In this document: positions 21,901 through 33,853 of the stretch, piece by piece
Layout: the number at the start of each line of letters is the position of its first letter
How positions within the stretch are numbered: position 1 is the stretch's first letter
The notes under the pieces: model-generated
What the model was told of the DNA's origin: nothing
The model's database searches: none
What the model saw: only the letters and a program-made list of their open reading frames with translations
Assembly: GCA_030844895.1 (NCBI GenBank)
Contig: CM061229.1
Location: forward strand, 136,493,206 to 136,557,205
DNA from: Ambrosia x helenae
Lineage: Eukaryota > Streptophyta > Magnoliopsida > Asterales > Asteraceae
Length of the DNA stretch: 64,000 bases
Reading direction: 5' to 3'
Program-made: the position numbers and the translations under genes

Positions 21901-22870
21901 GTTCGCTCAAGGTATAATCCTTCGCTCACACTAATGATGAAACCGAAACCCTAGGAGATGAGAAAGAGTGTAACGTGTGTGGTAAGAGTGAGTACACAAG
22001 AATATAAGTGGTTCGGTCTAGAACGACCTACGTCCACTGGAAAGAGATATATTATGTTCGGTAATTATAGAAAGTGATTACAAGTATTTTCTCTCTAAGC
22101 TACTTCTTGCATGAAGTGATCGATCCCTTGTAAAGGAGAGGACGTCTCCTTTTTATGGGAAAAGCATGGGTCAACCGATTTGGCCCAAGAAGGGAGTAAT
22201 TGATCTGGGCCTTGGTTCAGGCCCAGATATCTTCGGCCCAGAAAATGGCGGGAAACAGGTGGCAATTAATGCTTATGTGAGAGAACGCATGACTTGGATT
22301 GCAGATGATCCACGTGGCGCTGTCTGATTGGGCGCAAGCGGCGCTTCCCTCTGACACAGTATGGTTGACCACCAGCTGGCGTCTGACGTGACGTCTGGCA
22401 GCAGGCAAATATGCTTGAACAGTGCTCTGACCAGCACTGTTCGCAGCAGCATGGTGGAAGTACGAGGACAGTCAAGTCGTTATTCCTTGCCAGTGGTTGT
22501 TGGACCACTTCTGACACGTGTTGCTATCTGATTGGCGCAAGTTATGCTCAGATCTGACCAAATCTTCTTAATTCTTGATCGTCCGTACCTCGTACCAAAA
22601 TCTGAGGTTGGACGAATATTCCGCGCGTATATACACTCGCGGAGATTCCCTTTCATTGATGACGTCATAGAGCTGAAGTCATCTCGCGCATGAGCTAATT
22701 ACCACGCGCGAGATTGGTTCCGCGGCAGTCTGACTAGTCCTTTGCAGGCTTCTCTCCGCGAACTAGATTACTGCGGGGGATTAGGTACCATATCCTTTCA
22801 TCACTATATGGAGGATATGGAACCTGAAGATCCAAAGAAGAAGCCGAACCTGTAATTCAGTTGAAAACAG
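21901..22870 (-). repeat. possible LTR-derived repeat, minus strand
   Basis: On the minus strand it contains a copia-LTR-like R/U5 segment (GACCGAACCACTTATATTC, near 22000-22030) and ends ..CCTTGAGCGAACA at 21901. No matching start, target duplication or second LTR could be found, so the right border is arbitrary. Confidence 0.3.
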
Positions 22871-23090
22871 TGGAATTCAAATAGATCTTGATGATTGTAA
22901 ACCTTGACTCAACCTGCACACGGTAGAAAACCGTTAGGCTCGTCACAGAGGTCAGAGGAGGAGGGAGGGCCTCCCTGTAACCACTATCCGGCGTGAGGAT
23001 AAGTATCTGTTTAGAAAGAGAAAGTAGAGAGAGAGTGTGGTTCGTAGTGTGTCCATTCATGTGTCATTTGTACTTTGAGAGGGGTATTTA
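22871..23090. other. repeat-like spacer
   Basis: A minus-strand open frame that starts at 23564 (DEHCWLGPNEVHLIIG..) seems interrupted by the MITE at 23091-23412 and may continue here. Its family is not recognised. Confidence 0.3.
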
Positions 23091-23412
23091 GACTATGGGG
23101 TGTGGTTCCCCTTTCCCCTTCTTTCCCCTTGTCCACATCAGCGCCACATCATCTTCCCCTTCTCCTTCCCCTTCTAGGGGAAATGGTTCCCCCTTCTTCC
23201 CCCTTCCCCTTTCCTTTTTATAATAATTTTTCTTACATAAAAGGACAAAAAGAATATATATATAATATTACTTTTCTTGGATTTTGCATCGGGGAAGACG
23301 GGAGAATTGTCCCGATCACACCGAAGGAAGAAGGGGGGGGGGGGGTGTTCCCCTTGGGGAAAGAAGCCACATCATGCTTCCCGATCCCTTTCCCCACCCA
23401 CACCCCATAGTC
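23091..23412. mobile_element. Tourist-like MITE (322 bp)
   Basis: Ends GACTATGGGGTGTGG / CCACACCCCATAGTC with TTA on both sides (23088-23090 and 23413-23415). Confidence 0.85.
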
Positions 23413-23415
23413 TTA

Positions 23416-23900
23416 TAGTAGTCAGAGAAGTTGTACTTCATCCCAGTCCGGAGTGTTGTACTTTCCCTCAGAGCCATTTGAATTCCGATGATTAGATGTA
23501 CTTCGTTCGGACCTAGCCAGCAATGTTCGTCCCTTTTAGGCTTCGGCCTATTGTCATCAGTCAAAGTATATTGAGCCGAGGTATAAACTCGTATACCTCT
23601 TCAGAACCTAAGAAATGTAAAAGTGTTTCAAGGAAGAAATGAACCAATCTACAAAGTGGCCGAGGAGATAAAAGGTGACGTTGAATGACTGGTGATCATT
23701 ATAGTATCTTGCTATGATGATTCATTTGTGATGAGTATGAAGTAAAGTTTCCGTTTGCTAGTAAAAAAAGATTTATACCAAAAGAAGTCAACAATGAGTC
23801 TTTAACTCCATATTGATGACGATTTTGTCACCCTCTCAATATCAACTATTGAAAAGCAAGATGAAAGGTCTACCATTTGTAGGATGTTAATATTTTGTAT
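23416..23900. other. spacer with unrecognised minus-strand frame
   Basis: The start of the minus-strand open frame (23564) lies here. Otherwise AT-rich and featureless. Confidence 0.35.
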
Positions 23901-23903
23901 TTA

Positions 23904-24185
23904 GGCTTACCGGAGTGGGGGGCGGGAAAGGGGCGGGAAGGGGGCGGGAACACCGCCGCCGGTCCTGGCGTGGGGCTTGGGGCGGGGGGCAACGCACCGG
24001 CGTGGGGCTTGGGGTGGGGGTGAGGTGTCATCTCTTGATTGGCTAGCTTTTTTTTTAAACTTTAACACAATATAATATTATTTCCTTCCCCCTTTCACTC
24101 CCCACAATTTTTTCCCCCCACATGGGTCCCACAAATGCCAACTGGCGCTTCATCCCCCTCTTTCCCCCTCCCACTCCGAATAGTC
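23904..24185. mobile_element. Tourist-like MITE, G-rich (282 bp)
   Basis: Left end GGCTTACCGGAGTGGGGGG, right end CCCACTCCGAATAGTC, flanked by TTA (23901-23903 and 24186-24188). Confidence 0.75.
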
Positions 24186-24490
24186 TTAAAGATGACATGA
24201 AGGTGTGTCAAAAAACACAATTACAATCACAGATCCAAATATTTACAAAACCAAATAAAAAACTCTTTGCTTTCAATTCTCAGCTGTTTAACAATAACAT
24301 GCTCTGTTCAACAAGGCTAAACCTTAATTGTCTAACAACATCGGGTTTTATAACTGAATTAACAAACAGAACCCAAGGCAAAAATAAAACAAATCCACAT
24401 CTGTTTCTTTTTTTGCAGAAACCAGAACGGGTATATATGTGTGTGTATTTATTTTTCAATATATATACCAAAAAATGACGAGTTACGGTT
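24186..24490. other. 3' flank of the WD40 gene
   Basis: AT-rich, probably includes the 3' UTR of the minus-strand gene ending at 24491. Confidence 0.45.
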
Positions 24491-27398
24491 TCACAACCGG
24501 ATGGGTAAACCATAATTTAGATAGGTTCTAATCCGTCCATCCCAACCTGCTGCAACTATCACCAAACCCCATATATGTGGAACAACAAATGTACTTTGAT
24601 ACGCGGTTCTCAAGAATCTGTACTCTGATTTGCGCATTGAAGGTGAAACACTCACTTGAGTGGAACCCGGGAGTGACTCAGCTGGCCATGTTTGTGGCCC
24701 TTTCAATAACATCTCCAAGAAAAAGCCACGGGGGGTTGATGGTGACTGCATACGAGGTGAATCTATTGTACTTCTCGGAACAACAACATTGTTGTTGTTA
24801 ATGTGGTTGTTTAATGTAAGTGCAGACGCTATGGTTTTGAGGCCACACCAAGGTATGGCCATTGTTGTGTTTCGTGAGAAAAAGTTTTCAAACGATAAGT
24901 TGGTTTTGGGTTTAGTTAGGGGTTTAGTGGGACTAATGTTGTGATTCCAGACATAAATGTTTGAATCTTCTGCAGCTGAGATTATGTGTTTTCCATCTGA
25001 TGTGAAGGATGCTGACATTTGGCTTCCTGAACTTCTATTTCCTGTTTAATGTAAGTTTCAATAGTCAAGCACATCATTAAATGCATAGGGTACATCACAT
25101 GTAATTGTTTGGTTCAGTTTATGATTTGTAAGGTATAACTTCTTGTTACATTTAACTATCATTATACTATCAATATGAAATAACTTAAAATACAAATAAT
25201 GTTATAATTTACCGATATTTTGGTTAACCAACCATAACTACATTTCAGTTTCGGTTAACCTACCAAACCAACACTTCAGTTTCGGTTACCTACCACAAGT
25301 ATATACATTTTTGGTCCGGTTAACCTAAATACAAAGTTAGTCACCCTCATGGTTAAATATTCATTTAAAAAATAGAGCCAAGGAGCAGAACATACCCTTG
25401 AATTTGCCAACAAGATTGATGCCACAAAGGATTCTCACTTGTGAATCAGCTGACGAAACAATTACTTTCCGAGAGTCCATTGGGCAAAACTGAAAAATAT
25501 AATAATACTTTGTTATATCTTTCAATAACAAAAAAAAAAAAAAACCGAATAAATAAAAAATAAAAAAGATTGTTTTATAATCAATACCTGAAACCCTGTT
25601 ATTCTCTTTGGCCACTTCTTTTTACTCATCGACAAAATTTGAGTTTGCAATTGCAGCCGGTCATCTGCAGATAGTTTAACCACGTACATAAAAAAAAATA
25701 TCTGCATGTGTTAATGAGCTCTTTTAAGGTTAAATTTATACCAATAATATCATAGAAACTGCATTTTCCATCTAAGGTTCCCACAATGCTTCCCTGTATA
25801 GTAATCAAATAAAGACTTATCTTTAAGTTCGAATCTAACGAAACATAACCAAATGAGCAAAAAAATAAATAAAAGTAGACATCAAAAAAATAAACAACAA
25901 ACCTTGCCATCTGGATTATAACATACAGCTGTGACAATATCACCAAGATCAATCCAATCAATAACTTGACATCTATGCACGTCCCATACGCGTACTTTGC
26001 CATCCACGGAACCACTAATGAAATAATTATCATCCACAGGATTAAACTCAACACATGTCACTGCAAATAAAACAAAGTTATCATCATTTAGTTTCATGAA
26101 TTCTAGGAAGAGAATATGCATCAGACAGCACTCACCATAGTTGTAATGAGTAAATATTTTGAGGCATTCATCATGTCCAAGTTTCCACATACGAACACTT
26201 TTATCCACAGAAGATGATAGAAGATACTATATCATGGTAAATAAAAAATAAGTTTATTAAGCTGTAAATATGTAATAAAGTTAATTAAAAGTGTTAGAAT
26301 ACAAAGAACATACCCCTTCTTTAGACCAAGAAAGTGACAAGATCTCACCAACGTGCCCATGGAATTGATGCATGGGTTTCTCCGAGATTCTGAAGACTTT
26401 AGGTGGTAAAATAACACAAGCCAATTCAGTTGATTTCCCGAACCCTGTGATTTTTCGTGTTTTTTCTTTATCTGCTTTGATGGGAGCTAATTCAGAGAGA
26501 TTATTAGTTGAAAAATAAATTGACGAAGGCTCGGTTTCCCGAATCTCATATATTCTTGGATCTTGATCTTCAAAAATCTTCCAAATTCGTAAACTACCAT
26601 CTTCACCAGCACTTGCTAAGTATCGGCCGTCATGACTGAACTTTATGATTGAAATTGGGCCATTATGCGCTGGAAACTCTTGTGTGGCATGAAGGGATGA
26701 TAATTCCTTTGATTTCTTTTTATGTGTGTGGACATTAACTGTGTGATTGGGCTTCGAAGTCACCGATTCATCATGTTTATCCTTGATTCGAGCCATAGCA
26801 TTTAGCTTTTGGAGCCAACCCCTTTCACTTTCTTCCTTCTATTAAACAAACTGGCGGTTTCACCTTCTTTTGATGACTGCTGAGAAGATGAACCAAAATT
26901 AGGCTTACTCTCAGCACTGAAATCAAATGATCTTTTCATCCGCAAGTCTTCATCGTCATCATCTGATTCATCCGTATTTACAGTTTTGACTCTAAGACAA
27001 TCTTTCACAGATCTAGAAGATACCAACTCCATTGATTTACTTGACCAATCGGTTAACAACGAATTCCTAAACAAAAACTCATCTTGAGCGTTTGAATTTT
27101 CAGGCAAGATAAGTTCGGTATTGTCTGTTATTCCATCGACAAAACCATCATCATATTCTTCTTCACTATCTCTTTTTACAAGCCACCTTGAATTCAAACC
27201 CATAAATCTAAAGAATTTATCACGTCGAACATCAACACTTTCCAAATTCCCAACCCAATAATCATACCCGAAGCCAGAAGTCGAACAGTCCTCAGGCGAA
27301 CAATCGGAATCTGAGTCAGACATTAAACCGAACACCTCACGGGTGTCGAAAAACATATCTTCTTCATCCTCCTCCTCACAATAACTACCCATCTTCAA
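24491..27398 (-). CDS. WD40-repeat protein, seven exons, one missing base in exon 1
   Basis: Exons on the minus strand: 27398-26314, 26226-26136, 26060-25903, 25793-25742, 25664-25588, 25489-25396, 25041-24491. All introns are GT-AG and all phases match. The protein starts MKMGSYCEEEDEEDMFFDTR, has a long acidic N-terminus (SDSDSD, ESDDDDEDL), then WD40 repeats: APAHNG-type start GPISIIKFSHDGRYLASAGE with LRIWKI; VGEILSLSW; SSVDKSVRMWKL; NYFISGSVDGKVRVWDV; TSDGKHIISAAEDSNIYVWN. It ends near GWDGRIRTYLNYG. This layout matches a conserved plant family of WD repeat-containing protein 44-like proteins of poorly known function; a scaffold role is inferred. Exon 1 is one base short: after KKVKG at about 26820-26826 the frame shifts into the MARIKDKHDE frame. 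A MULE lies 0.7 kb upstream. Confidence 0.88.
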
Positions 27399-28076
27399 TT
27401 CTTAAAAACCTCACCTTGTCAAACCCTAACCCCCAATAACAATCAAACAACACATATAATATCAATTAACCAAAATTCAACTTGTTTTAGGGCAAAGCAC
27501 ATAAAGATTGAATCTTTTTCTATACATAAATCATCCCAATTTCCAAATATGGCTGGATGATAAATAAACAATCCAAAGATTGAATTTTTTTTGTAGATTT
27601 AAACAAACAACCATATGAAAGCAAAGATCATAGTAAATAAGTGACAAAAAAGAAAAGAATCTAACCTTTTAAGCCATCATAAATCAATTGTTAAACGGAA
27701 ACAGAGTAGTATCAAAGGGGAGGTTTCAATTCTACAAACTTCTCTCACTGTTTGATAAAACCAAAGAGAATTTAATAAATAGTATGAAAGTGACAAGTTT
27801 TGACTTAATAAGCGATAAAATTTGGAATAAAGAGCGGGTAGGATCCGAAAAATCGGGTCGGGTTTGGGTTGTGTTTCTCCCTGCTTTGATGCGTCTCTTC
27901 GACCGACGATTGCATCGATGTTACGATTCTACTTTTGTTTCAACTGCTGTTTGGTAACGCGGTTATTTTATTATTTTTTTAATTTCTAATGGATGGAGGT
28001 GTTTTATTTATCGAAAGGTGGGATTTCGAGGGTGTTTGGATTGCAAAAATGTTTATTAATTAATGACCTTAGTTAT
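27399..28076 (-). promoter_or_regulatory. upstream region of the WD40 gene
   Basis: 5' UTR and promoter are expected here. No TATA box or clear motif could be assigned. The frame 27688-27957 on the plus strand has no domain. Confidence 0.35.
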
Positions 28077-28085
28077 TATTGTAAA

Positions 28086-29438
28086 GAATTAATAGCCAAT
28101 TTCGTCCCTAAGGTTTGGGCCAGTTTGCTTGTTCAGTACAAAAGTTTTTTTTTTTGCAATCCCTTACCTGAGGTTTGGATTTTTTTGCCAAATTCGTCCT
28201 TTTGTCTAACTCAGTTAAAAAGTGTCGTTAGTGTCAGGGTAGTGTTGTCTTTTACCCACTTTAATGAAGGGCAATATTGTCATTTGATACCCTATATTCT
28301 ATAAACTAACAAAACCTAATTCCATATCTATCTATCTCTCTCCACCTCTCTATTCTCTTTACACTCCACCGCCATCTGCAACCACCGATGACAACCACCA
28401 CCCCTCACACCATCTACTGTCCCCAACCTTCAACATCACTTCCCATCGCTCATGCATCTACAACCACCGCACACAACAGATGACAGCCACCACCCCTCAC
28501 CAAACACCATCCACTGTCTCCCACCTTCAACACCACTCCCAATCGCTGAGACCAACTTACGACTTCACCAATGACCATCTCTGCCGCTAACCCGCACCAC
28601 CGTTGTCCACCATCGCTGAGTCAACAAGAGCCACCATCTCCATTCACTACCAACCATCACCTTCCATCCCCGAGACCCTAGATCTGTGTATGTGGCAGCC
28701 AGATCTAGTGATGGAAAACCCAAAATCTGTGTTGTCAGAACCACTCATTTTCCTCTTTCTCTCTCTAACATCCGAAAATGAACCATAGTGATGGAAACCC
28801 AAAATTTGGTACGGAAGGGATGAGGCTGGTGTTGCAGGTGGACGCGTTGAAGCGTTGTTGCAGGTGGACGCGTTGTTGCAGGTGGACGTGTTGGATGAGG
28901 CTGGTGTTGTTCTTATTTTTAGACATAAGGTTTATCTTCATCCTGATAAGGTATAATAATAATAATATTTGACTAATTTCATGGATTATTTTGTTTGATT
29001 TGTTTGATTTTGTATTGGAATTAGGTTTGTGTTGGTTCAATTTGTGGTGTAAATGTTTAGCTAGGGTTGATAGTGGAAATAGATTGAGATTTGAAATGTT
29101 ATTTGTGTTTATTGGAGGATTGGAGTATTTTGAGTTGTTCTATTATCAGATTATTGATTGAAGGGGTTAGGGTTAGATTCAGAGTCTATTTGGGGAAGAA
29201 GGTTGTGTTATAAATTACAGGTGGGTCCCATTTGATAAAAAATATTAAAAAATAAAAGGTCAGGTAAAAAGACAAAAATACCCCTGACCTTAACGAGATT
29301 TTTTAAACTGGGTTAGTGAAAAGGACGAATTTGGCAAAAAAAATCCAAACCTCAGGGAAGGAATTGCAAAAAAAAAAAACTTTTGTACTGAAGTGGCAAA
29401 CTGGCCCAAACCTCAGGGACGAAAATGGCTATTAACTC
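28086..29438. mobile_element. non-autonomous MULE with long terminal inverted repeats (1.35 kb)
   Basis: Terminal inverted repeats of ~155 bp (28086-28240 and about 29280-29438) start GAATTAATAGCC and GAGTTAATAGCC. They are flanked by an exact 9-bp duplication TATTGTAAA at 28077-28085 and 29439-29447, the Mutator signature. The interior holds a CCACC-rich stretch (28330-28640) and short tandem repeats of GTTGCAGGTGGACG at 28832-28890. No MURA transposase. Confidence 0.92.
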
Positions 29439-29447
29439 TATTGTAAA

Positions 29448-29721
29448 TTGATCAAAACCAAAAATCAGGTTTCTGAATTCTAAAAAACGGCTTTTCAACT
29501 CATATAAAACAGTTAAAACTAAAAGTGTTTTTGTGTTAGACAAACGGCTTATTAGATAAACACTTTTTGAACGCAATCACAAACACCCTAGAAGTAAACT
29601 ATTTTTTAATAAAATTAGGCCGTGAAAATGCGTGTACAAACCGATGTAAACCAACTTTGGATAGGTTTTTTTTTTTTTTTTTTTTGTGAGTTTGGAATTC
29701 TGACTCAGGTTGGAGACGTTC
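29448..29721. other. spacer
   Basis: T-run at about 29669-29687. No gene. Confidence 0.5.
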
Positions 29722-29724
29722 TAA

Positions 29725-30253
29725 GGGGTTGTTTGGTAGCTTCTGAATGATCATTAAGAGGCTACATCTGAATGGTTCATAGTCTCTTAATAGTTAAGAT
29801 GTAATCTTAAGTATGAATGGTTAAGAGGTAATATCTTATGGTTGCCTCTTAACCATTCAGACTTAAGGTTACCTCCATGGTTTTGAAAACCGGACCGGAC
29901 CGGCCGGTCGGACCGGTCGGACCGGGCTTCGGGACCTGGACCGGTCCGGTTCGGGTGTTCGGACCGCTGGTGTAGTGAACCGGCTTCGGACCGGTGAACC
30001 GGCCGGTCGAACCGAAAACCGGGAGGTCGGACGGGAAAACCGGGAGGTTGGACCGGTTTTTTGTATTTTTTTTTTGTATTTTTTTTGTTTTTGGGCCGGT
30101 TCGTTGGACCGGTCGAACCGGTGAACCGGCCGGGGGTCCGGTTTGACGTCCGGTCCGGTTCTGAAAACCTTGGTTACCTCTTAACCATTCAGAGGTTATG
30201 GAACATTAAGAGGTAACATCTGAATGGTCATTAAGAAGCTACCAAACAGCCCC
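29725..30253. mobile_element. Tourist-like MITE hosting another MITE
   Basis: Ends GGGGTTGTTTGGTAGC / GCTACCAAACAGCCCC, flanked by TAA (29722-29724 and 30254-30256). A second element (29876-30172) is inserted in it. Confidence 0.9.
29876..30172. mobile_element. nested hAT-type MITE rich in CCGGTCCGG
   Basis: Ends CATGGTTTTGAAAACCGG and CCGGTTCTGAAAACCTTG, with an exact 8-bp duplication GTTACCTC at 29868-29875 and 30173-30180. Subterminal GGACCGG repeats fill both ends. Confidence 0.88.
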
Positions 30254-30256
30254 TAA

Positions 30257-31026
30257 GTGAAATAGGCGTGCAAAGAGGGGTGTCCAAGAAGTAAACTATG
30301 GAGAGAACCAAGTCAGATAGGTGGTGGGGACCGATGTTGAAGATGCACAAAAAGAGGGAGTGTTACGGTTTTAGTTTCATTTTTTTAAATAGAATAATAA
30401 AATGATTTATTTTGATATGTACCTAATTTTGAATATCTAAAATTGCTTTATTATTACGTGGGTACGTTTCCATCTATCTTCCTCGTTTGATTCACATTGC
30501 TTAGAAAAACAATTATATTTATACGTAGCATTGGAGACTTAGAGTTGGGGCGCTCCATGATTTGGAATCGGGTACCCACTACCCGATATGAAGGTACATC
30601 AAATTGGGTAGTGGGTTGGGGTAGTAGTTACCATGGAGGGACGGAGGAAGAGAGATCTTGGCCCAATATTTATTAAAATTTTCAAGAAATATCCCGTCAA
30701 TATGGAGAGAAGACTTGATGACATCACCAAATCTTGTTTTAACATGGAAAGTGATAGTTACATGGTGATTTCATGGGTCATTTCTTTATATAACCCATGA
30801 AAGAAGCATAAGTCTAAATAGTAAATGCTGAACCAATAATTTAAAAAGAAAACTTCGATATGAAATGTGGTATTATATAACTAACAAATAGCAAAGAAGG
30901 TGCCTCTCAAAATTTTTATTGTTCATAGTAACGTTAATGATCTTATGTCATGTGGCAAAACAAAAGGCTTTACCATCTGAGATGGTGAGCAACTAACTTT
31001 CTTCCATCACCACATTTGTTGTTTCA
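30257..31026. other. intergenic, no gene seen
   Basis: AT-rich without recognised features. Confidence 0.5.
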
Positions 31027-31034
31027 TTTTTATT

Positions 31035-31213
31035 CAGGGGCGTAGCTTGTTAGCAGGGGTGCGGACGTTGCGCCTCAACTTCGCGCGCGTAGTGGAAAAT
31101 TAGTGGAAAATTTGGTTTTTTTTTTTTTTTTTACGAAATTTGAAAAACGTTACTACTAAAATGAAAAAAATAAAAAACGTTACTACTGAAAAATGTGTCT
31201 AGATCCGCCACTG
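31035..31213 (+). mobile_element. hAT-type MITE, CAGGGGCG family (179 bp)
   Basis: Ends CAGGGGCGTAGCTTG / AGATCCGCCACTG with 8-bp duplication TTTTTATT at 31027-31034 and 31214-31221. An inverted relative is at 39116-39295. Confidence 0.9.
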
Positions 31214-31221
31214 TTTTTATT

Positions 31222-31543
31222 GCCTACCAATTAGAACCCTCACCAATGTCCATTTACCAATTTTTCCTTTATAATAATTCATTTAATAACTTAGTTAATT
31301 TAATAGCTTTATTCATAGAGTCAGCATTATTAGCTGTTTCATTTTTATTCGCAACACTTGGTCTAATCCTCCATTACATCCTTACGATACAATACTCTAC
31401 CAGTACATATTATGACCCATTCTCGCCACTAATGCAAATAAGCATATACCATTATGCAACTCGAGAAGTGGAGGCGGTGGAAACCATTAATTAGATCTCA
31501 ACTGAACCACCACCGTCAACACTAGTCGGTTTGTTTGCAGCAC

Positions 31544-31591
<48 letters not shown>

Positions 31592-31922
31592 GCCCATAGT
31601 TTGGTTGCATCCAAATAGATGTTTTAAGGTAATGAGCTGGCGCTGCAAGATTGGATAGATCATGGTACATCCGGGAAGTGCCATGTCTAGCCTTATAACA
31701 TTTGGAGATAGTTCTCTTTATGAAAATGTCAAATGGGACCGTAAACTTTAGTTAAAAACTTGTTTGAGTAAAGTCCACATATAGTCTATATGGTTTCCTA
31801 AAAGTTTTGGAATCATCCCTAAACATGAGAAATTATATAAATACTCCAAACTTTTGTAATTTGTAACACCCATAGTTCTTGATAATAGATGGGGTTAACT
31901 TTTTCTCTTAACATACAGAGAC
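31222..31922. other. intergenic with compound microsatellite
   Basis: (GT)n at 31544-31560, (GA)n at 31561-31579, then a G-run to 31589. A plus frame 31195-31494 with hydrophobic stretches has no known domain and overlaps a MITE end. Confidence 0.5.
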
Positions 31923-31925
31923 TAA

Positions 31926-32325
31926 GGGGCTGTTTGGTTCCCCTTTTAATGATTCCATTAAGAGGGAACCTTTGAACCGGACAGAGGTTGTGTTGTTTGG
32001 TTGGAAAATCTCAGCCTCTTAATGGTTCCATTCAGTGTTGTCCCATTCAGCTATATCCCAATGTTGAATGAAAAAAAAAAAAAGACTCTTGATACCCCTT
32101 TCACCTCGTCCATCTTCTCTGTACAATGAAGTTATGAAACCCTAATCCCTTTCACCTCTCATCTCCTCTCCTCCACCCATCTGCTCCGCCCCACCCTCTC
32201 CTCACCACCTCCCGTCGCCCACCTCCTCCATTTCTCTTATTCCCTCTCTTCCACAGCAGCGTCGGCCGCCCGAATACTACTGTACAGATACGTGACTTGA
32301 TCTTCCAACATACTACTGTACAATG

Positions 32326-32380
<55 letters not shown>

Positions 32381-32674
32381 GGATTATATGATCGTAGATA
32401 TTGAATGAATATTCTGGAAAGGGAATAAAGAGGAAAGAAAATAGGAGGGGAAAGGAACCTAGAGGATGGATCGGTTGGGTGCAAGTAAAGTATGTGTATG
32501 TGTGGGTAAAATAATAATAACAATAATAAAAGGAATGGGGAATGGGTAATAGAGTCATTTTACACACTTCTTCAGACATACAAGCAAACAACCATTACTG
32601 TTTCAGCACTTACTGGCTCAGAACCTCTTATCCATTCAAACCTCTTACTGATTCAGCACTTGCCAAACATCCCC
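31926..32674. mobile_element. Tourist-like MITE (749 bp) with (ATT)n expansion
   Basis: Ends GGGGCTGTTTGGTTCCCC / CTTGCCAAACATCCCC with TAA on both sides (31923-31925 and 32675-32677). An (ATT)n microsatellite of about 54 bp sits at 32326-32379. Confidence 0.85.
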
Positions 32675-32766
32675 TAAAAGTGTTACAGATTGCAAAAAAA
32701 GTTAGACTTAATAAAGGTGTTACAAATTGTAAAAATTTAGACTATCAGTATATATTTTCATACTTA

Positions 32767-33111
32767 GACCATGTGTAGTGGGGATGAAAAATATAACGCC
32801 CCCTTTCTGATTAGTCCACGTGGCAGCTGAGTCAGCATGGTGGTTTAATTCAAAATGGAGGTGTAGTGGGGACGTTATTTTGTTTTTATTTTTTAAATTA
32901 AAAAAATTAATAAAAAAATAAGAAGACGAGAGAGGAGGAGAGAGAGAATGAGGTGTAGAAAGATGATTGGTTGGAGATTGTGATGTCCGCGCTAAGATTA
33001 AAACGCCATGGCCCCTTTTTGCACCATAGCGCCCCCAGTAATGGTGTTGGAGGCATTATGGGGCGCGAAGTTTGAAAAAACGCCCCGAATCACGCTCCAC
33101 TGCACATGATC
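32767..33111. mobile_element. Tourist-like MITE, GTGTAGTGG family (345 bp)
   Basis: Ends GACCATGTGTAGTGG / CCACTGCACATGATC, flanked by TTA (32764-32766 and 33112-33114). Shares ends and internal words (CCACGTGGCAG.TGAGTCAG, ACGCCCC) with 16042-16533. Confidence 0.9.
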
Positions 33112-33255
33112 TTAGAGACGAATTACTAAATTTTGAGAATCATGGGGATGATCCATATAATTTACTCAACTTGCTTATAATAGATTTTGTATTTGTAATA
33201 ATTATATTATACTTATATTTATTGCTCCACTAAATGAATAGTAACTGGCACAAAG

Positions 33256-33682
33256 TTTTTTTTTTTTTTTTGTTTACAAACACTTATTTACTAAATCACA
33301 AATGGCTTGGTGGTAGAGTGGTTTGTGGTGCATTTGTGTAGCTTGAGGTATCAGGTTCGAATCTTAGGATTTTTGTTTTTGTTTTTTACAAACACTTATT
33401 TATTAATAAATATATATGATTTCATAATAAGTCAGAATATGTCTTGATGGTGGAGTGGATTGTGGTGCATTTGTATGGTTTGAGGTCTCAGGTTCGAAAC
33501 ATGGTAAGGGTAAGTGTTTTTTTAAAAGATCCATACACTTTTTTTAGTAATAATTATATATGATTTCATAATAAATACCAACATGGCTTAGTGGTGGAGT
33601 GGTTTTTGGTGCATTTCTATTGTTTGAGGTCTTAGGTTCGAAACATGGGAAGGGCAAGGGACAACTTTTTTTTTTCATTCAC
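33256..33682 (+). repeat. three tandem tRNA-like/SINE units
   Basis: Three copies of a ~140-bp unit. Each has a box-A-like word (TGGCTTGGTGG at ~33305, TGTCTTGATGG at ~33440, TGGCTTAGTGG at ~33586), a GGTGCATTT middle, and a box-B-like GGTTCGAA (~33355, 33491, 33636). Each is followed within ~30 bp by a T-rich run. Pol III-type promoters are inferred; none folds into a clear functional tRNA. Confidence 0.65.
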
Positions 33683-33814
33683 AACATGTTATTAAGTAAT
33701 AAATACAAATATACCCGTGTTTGTGTGAGACGTCGTTTTTAAATTATGGTATGAAATTTGGTAGTTATTTTGTTGATAATAGTTTTTAGTGTTTTGAATA
33801 CCACAAATTTGTAG

Positions 33815-33845
33815 GGCACGCAAAACGCGCCTTGAAACACACTAG
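33815..33845 (+). mobile_element. 3' end of a Helitron
   Basis: Imperfect hairpin GGCACG-CAAAA-CGCGCC at 33815-33831, then ACACACTAG ending at 33845, followed by T. The 5' end was not found; the tandem tRNA-like units may lie inside this element. Confidence 0.55.
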
Positions 33846-33853
33846 TTATAGTA

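Noticed and set aside
21901..23564. A full LTR retrotransposon
   Set aside because: One LTR-like end is plausible, but no second LTR, duplication or pol domain was found.
32152..32591. Minus-strand frames with long Asn or Ile runs
   Set aside because: They are translations of an (ATT)n microsatellite inside a Tourist-like MITE.
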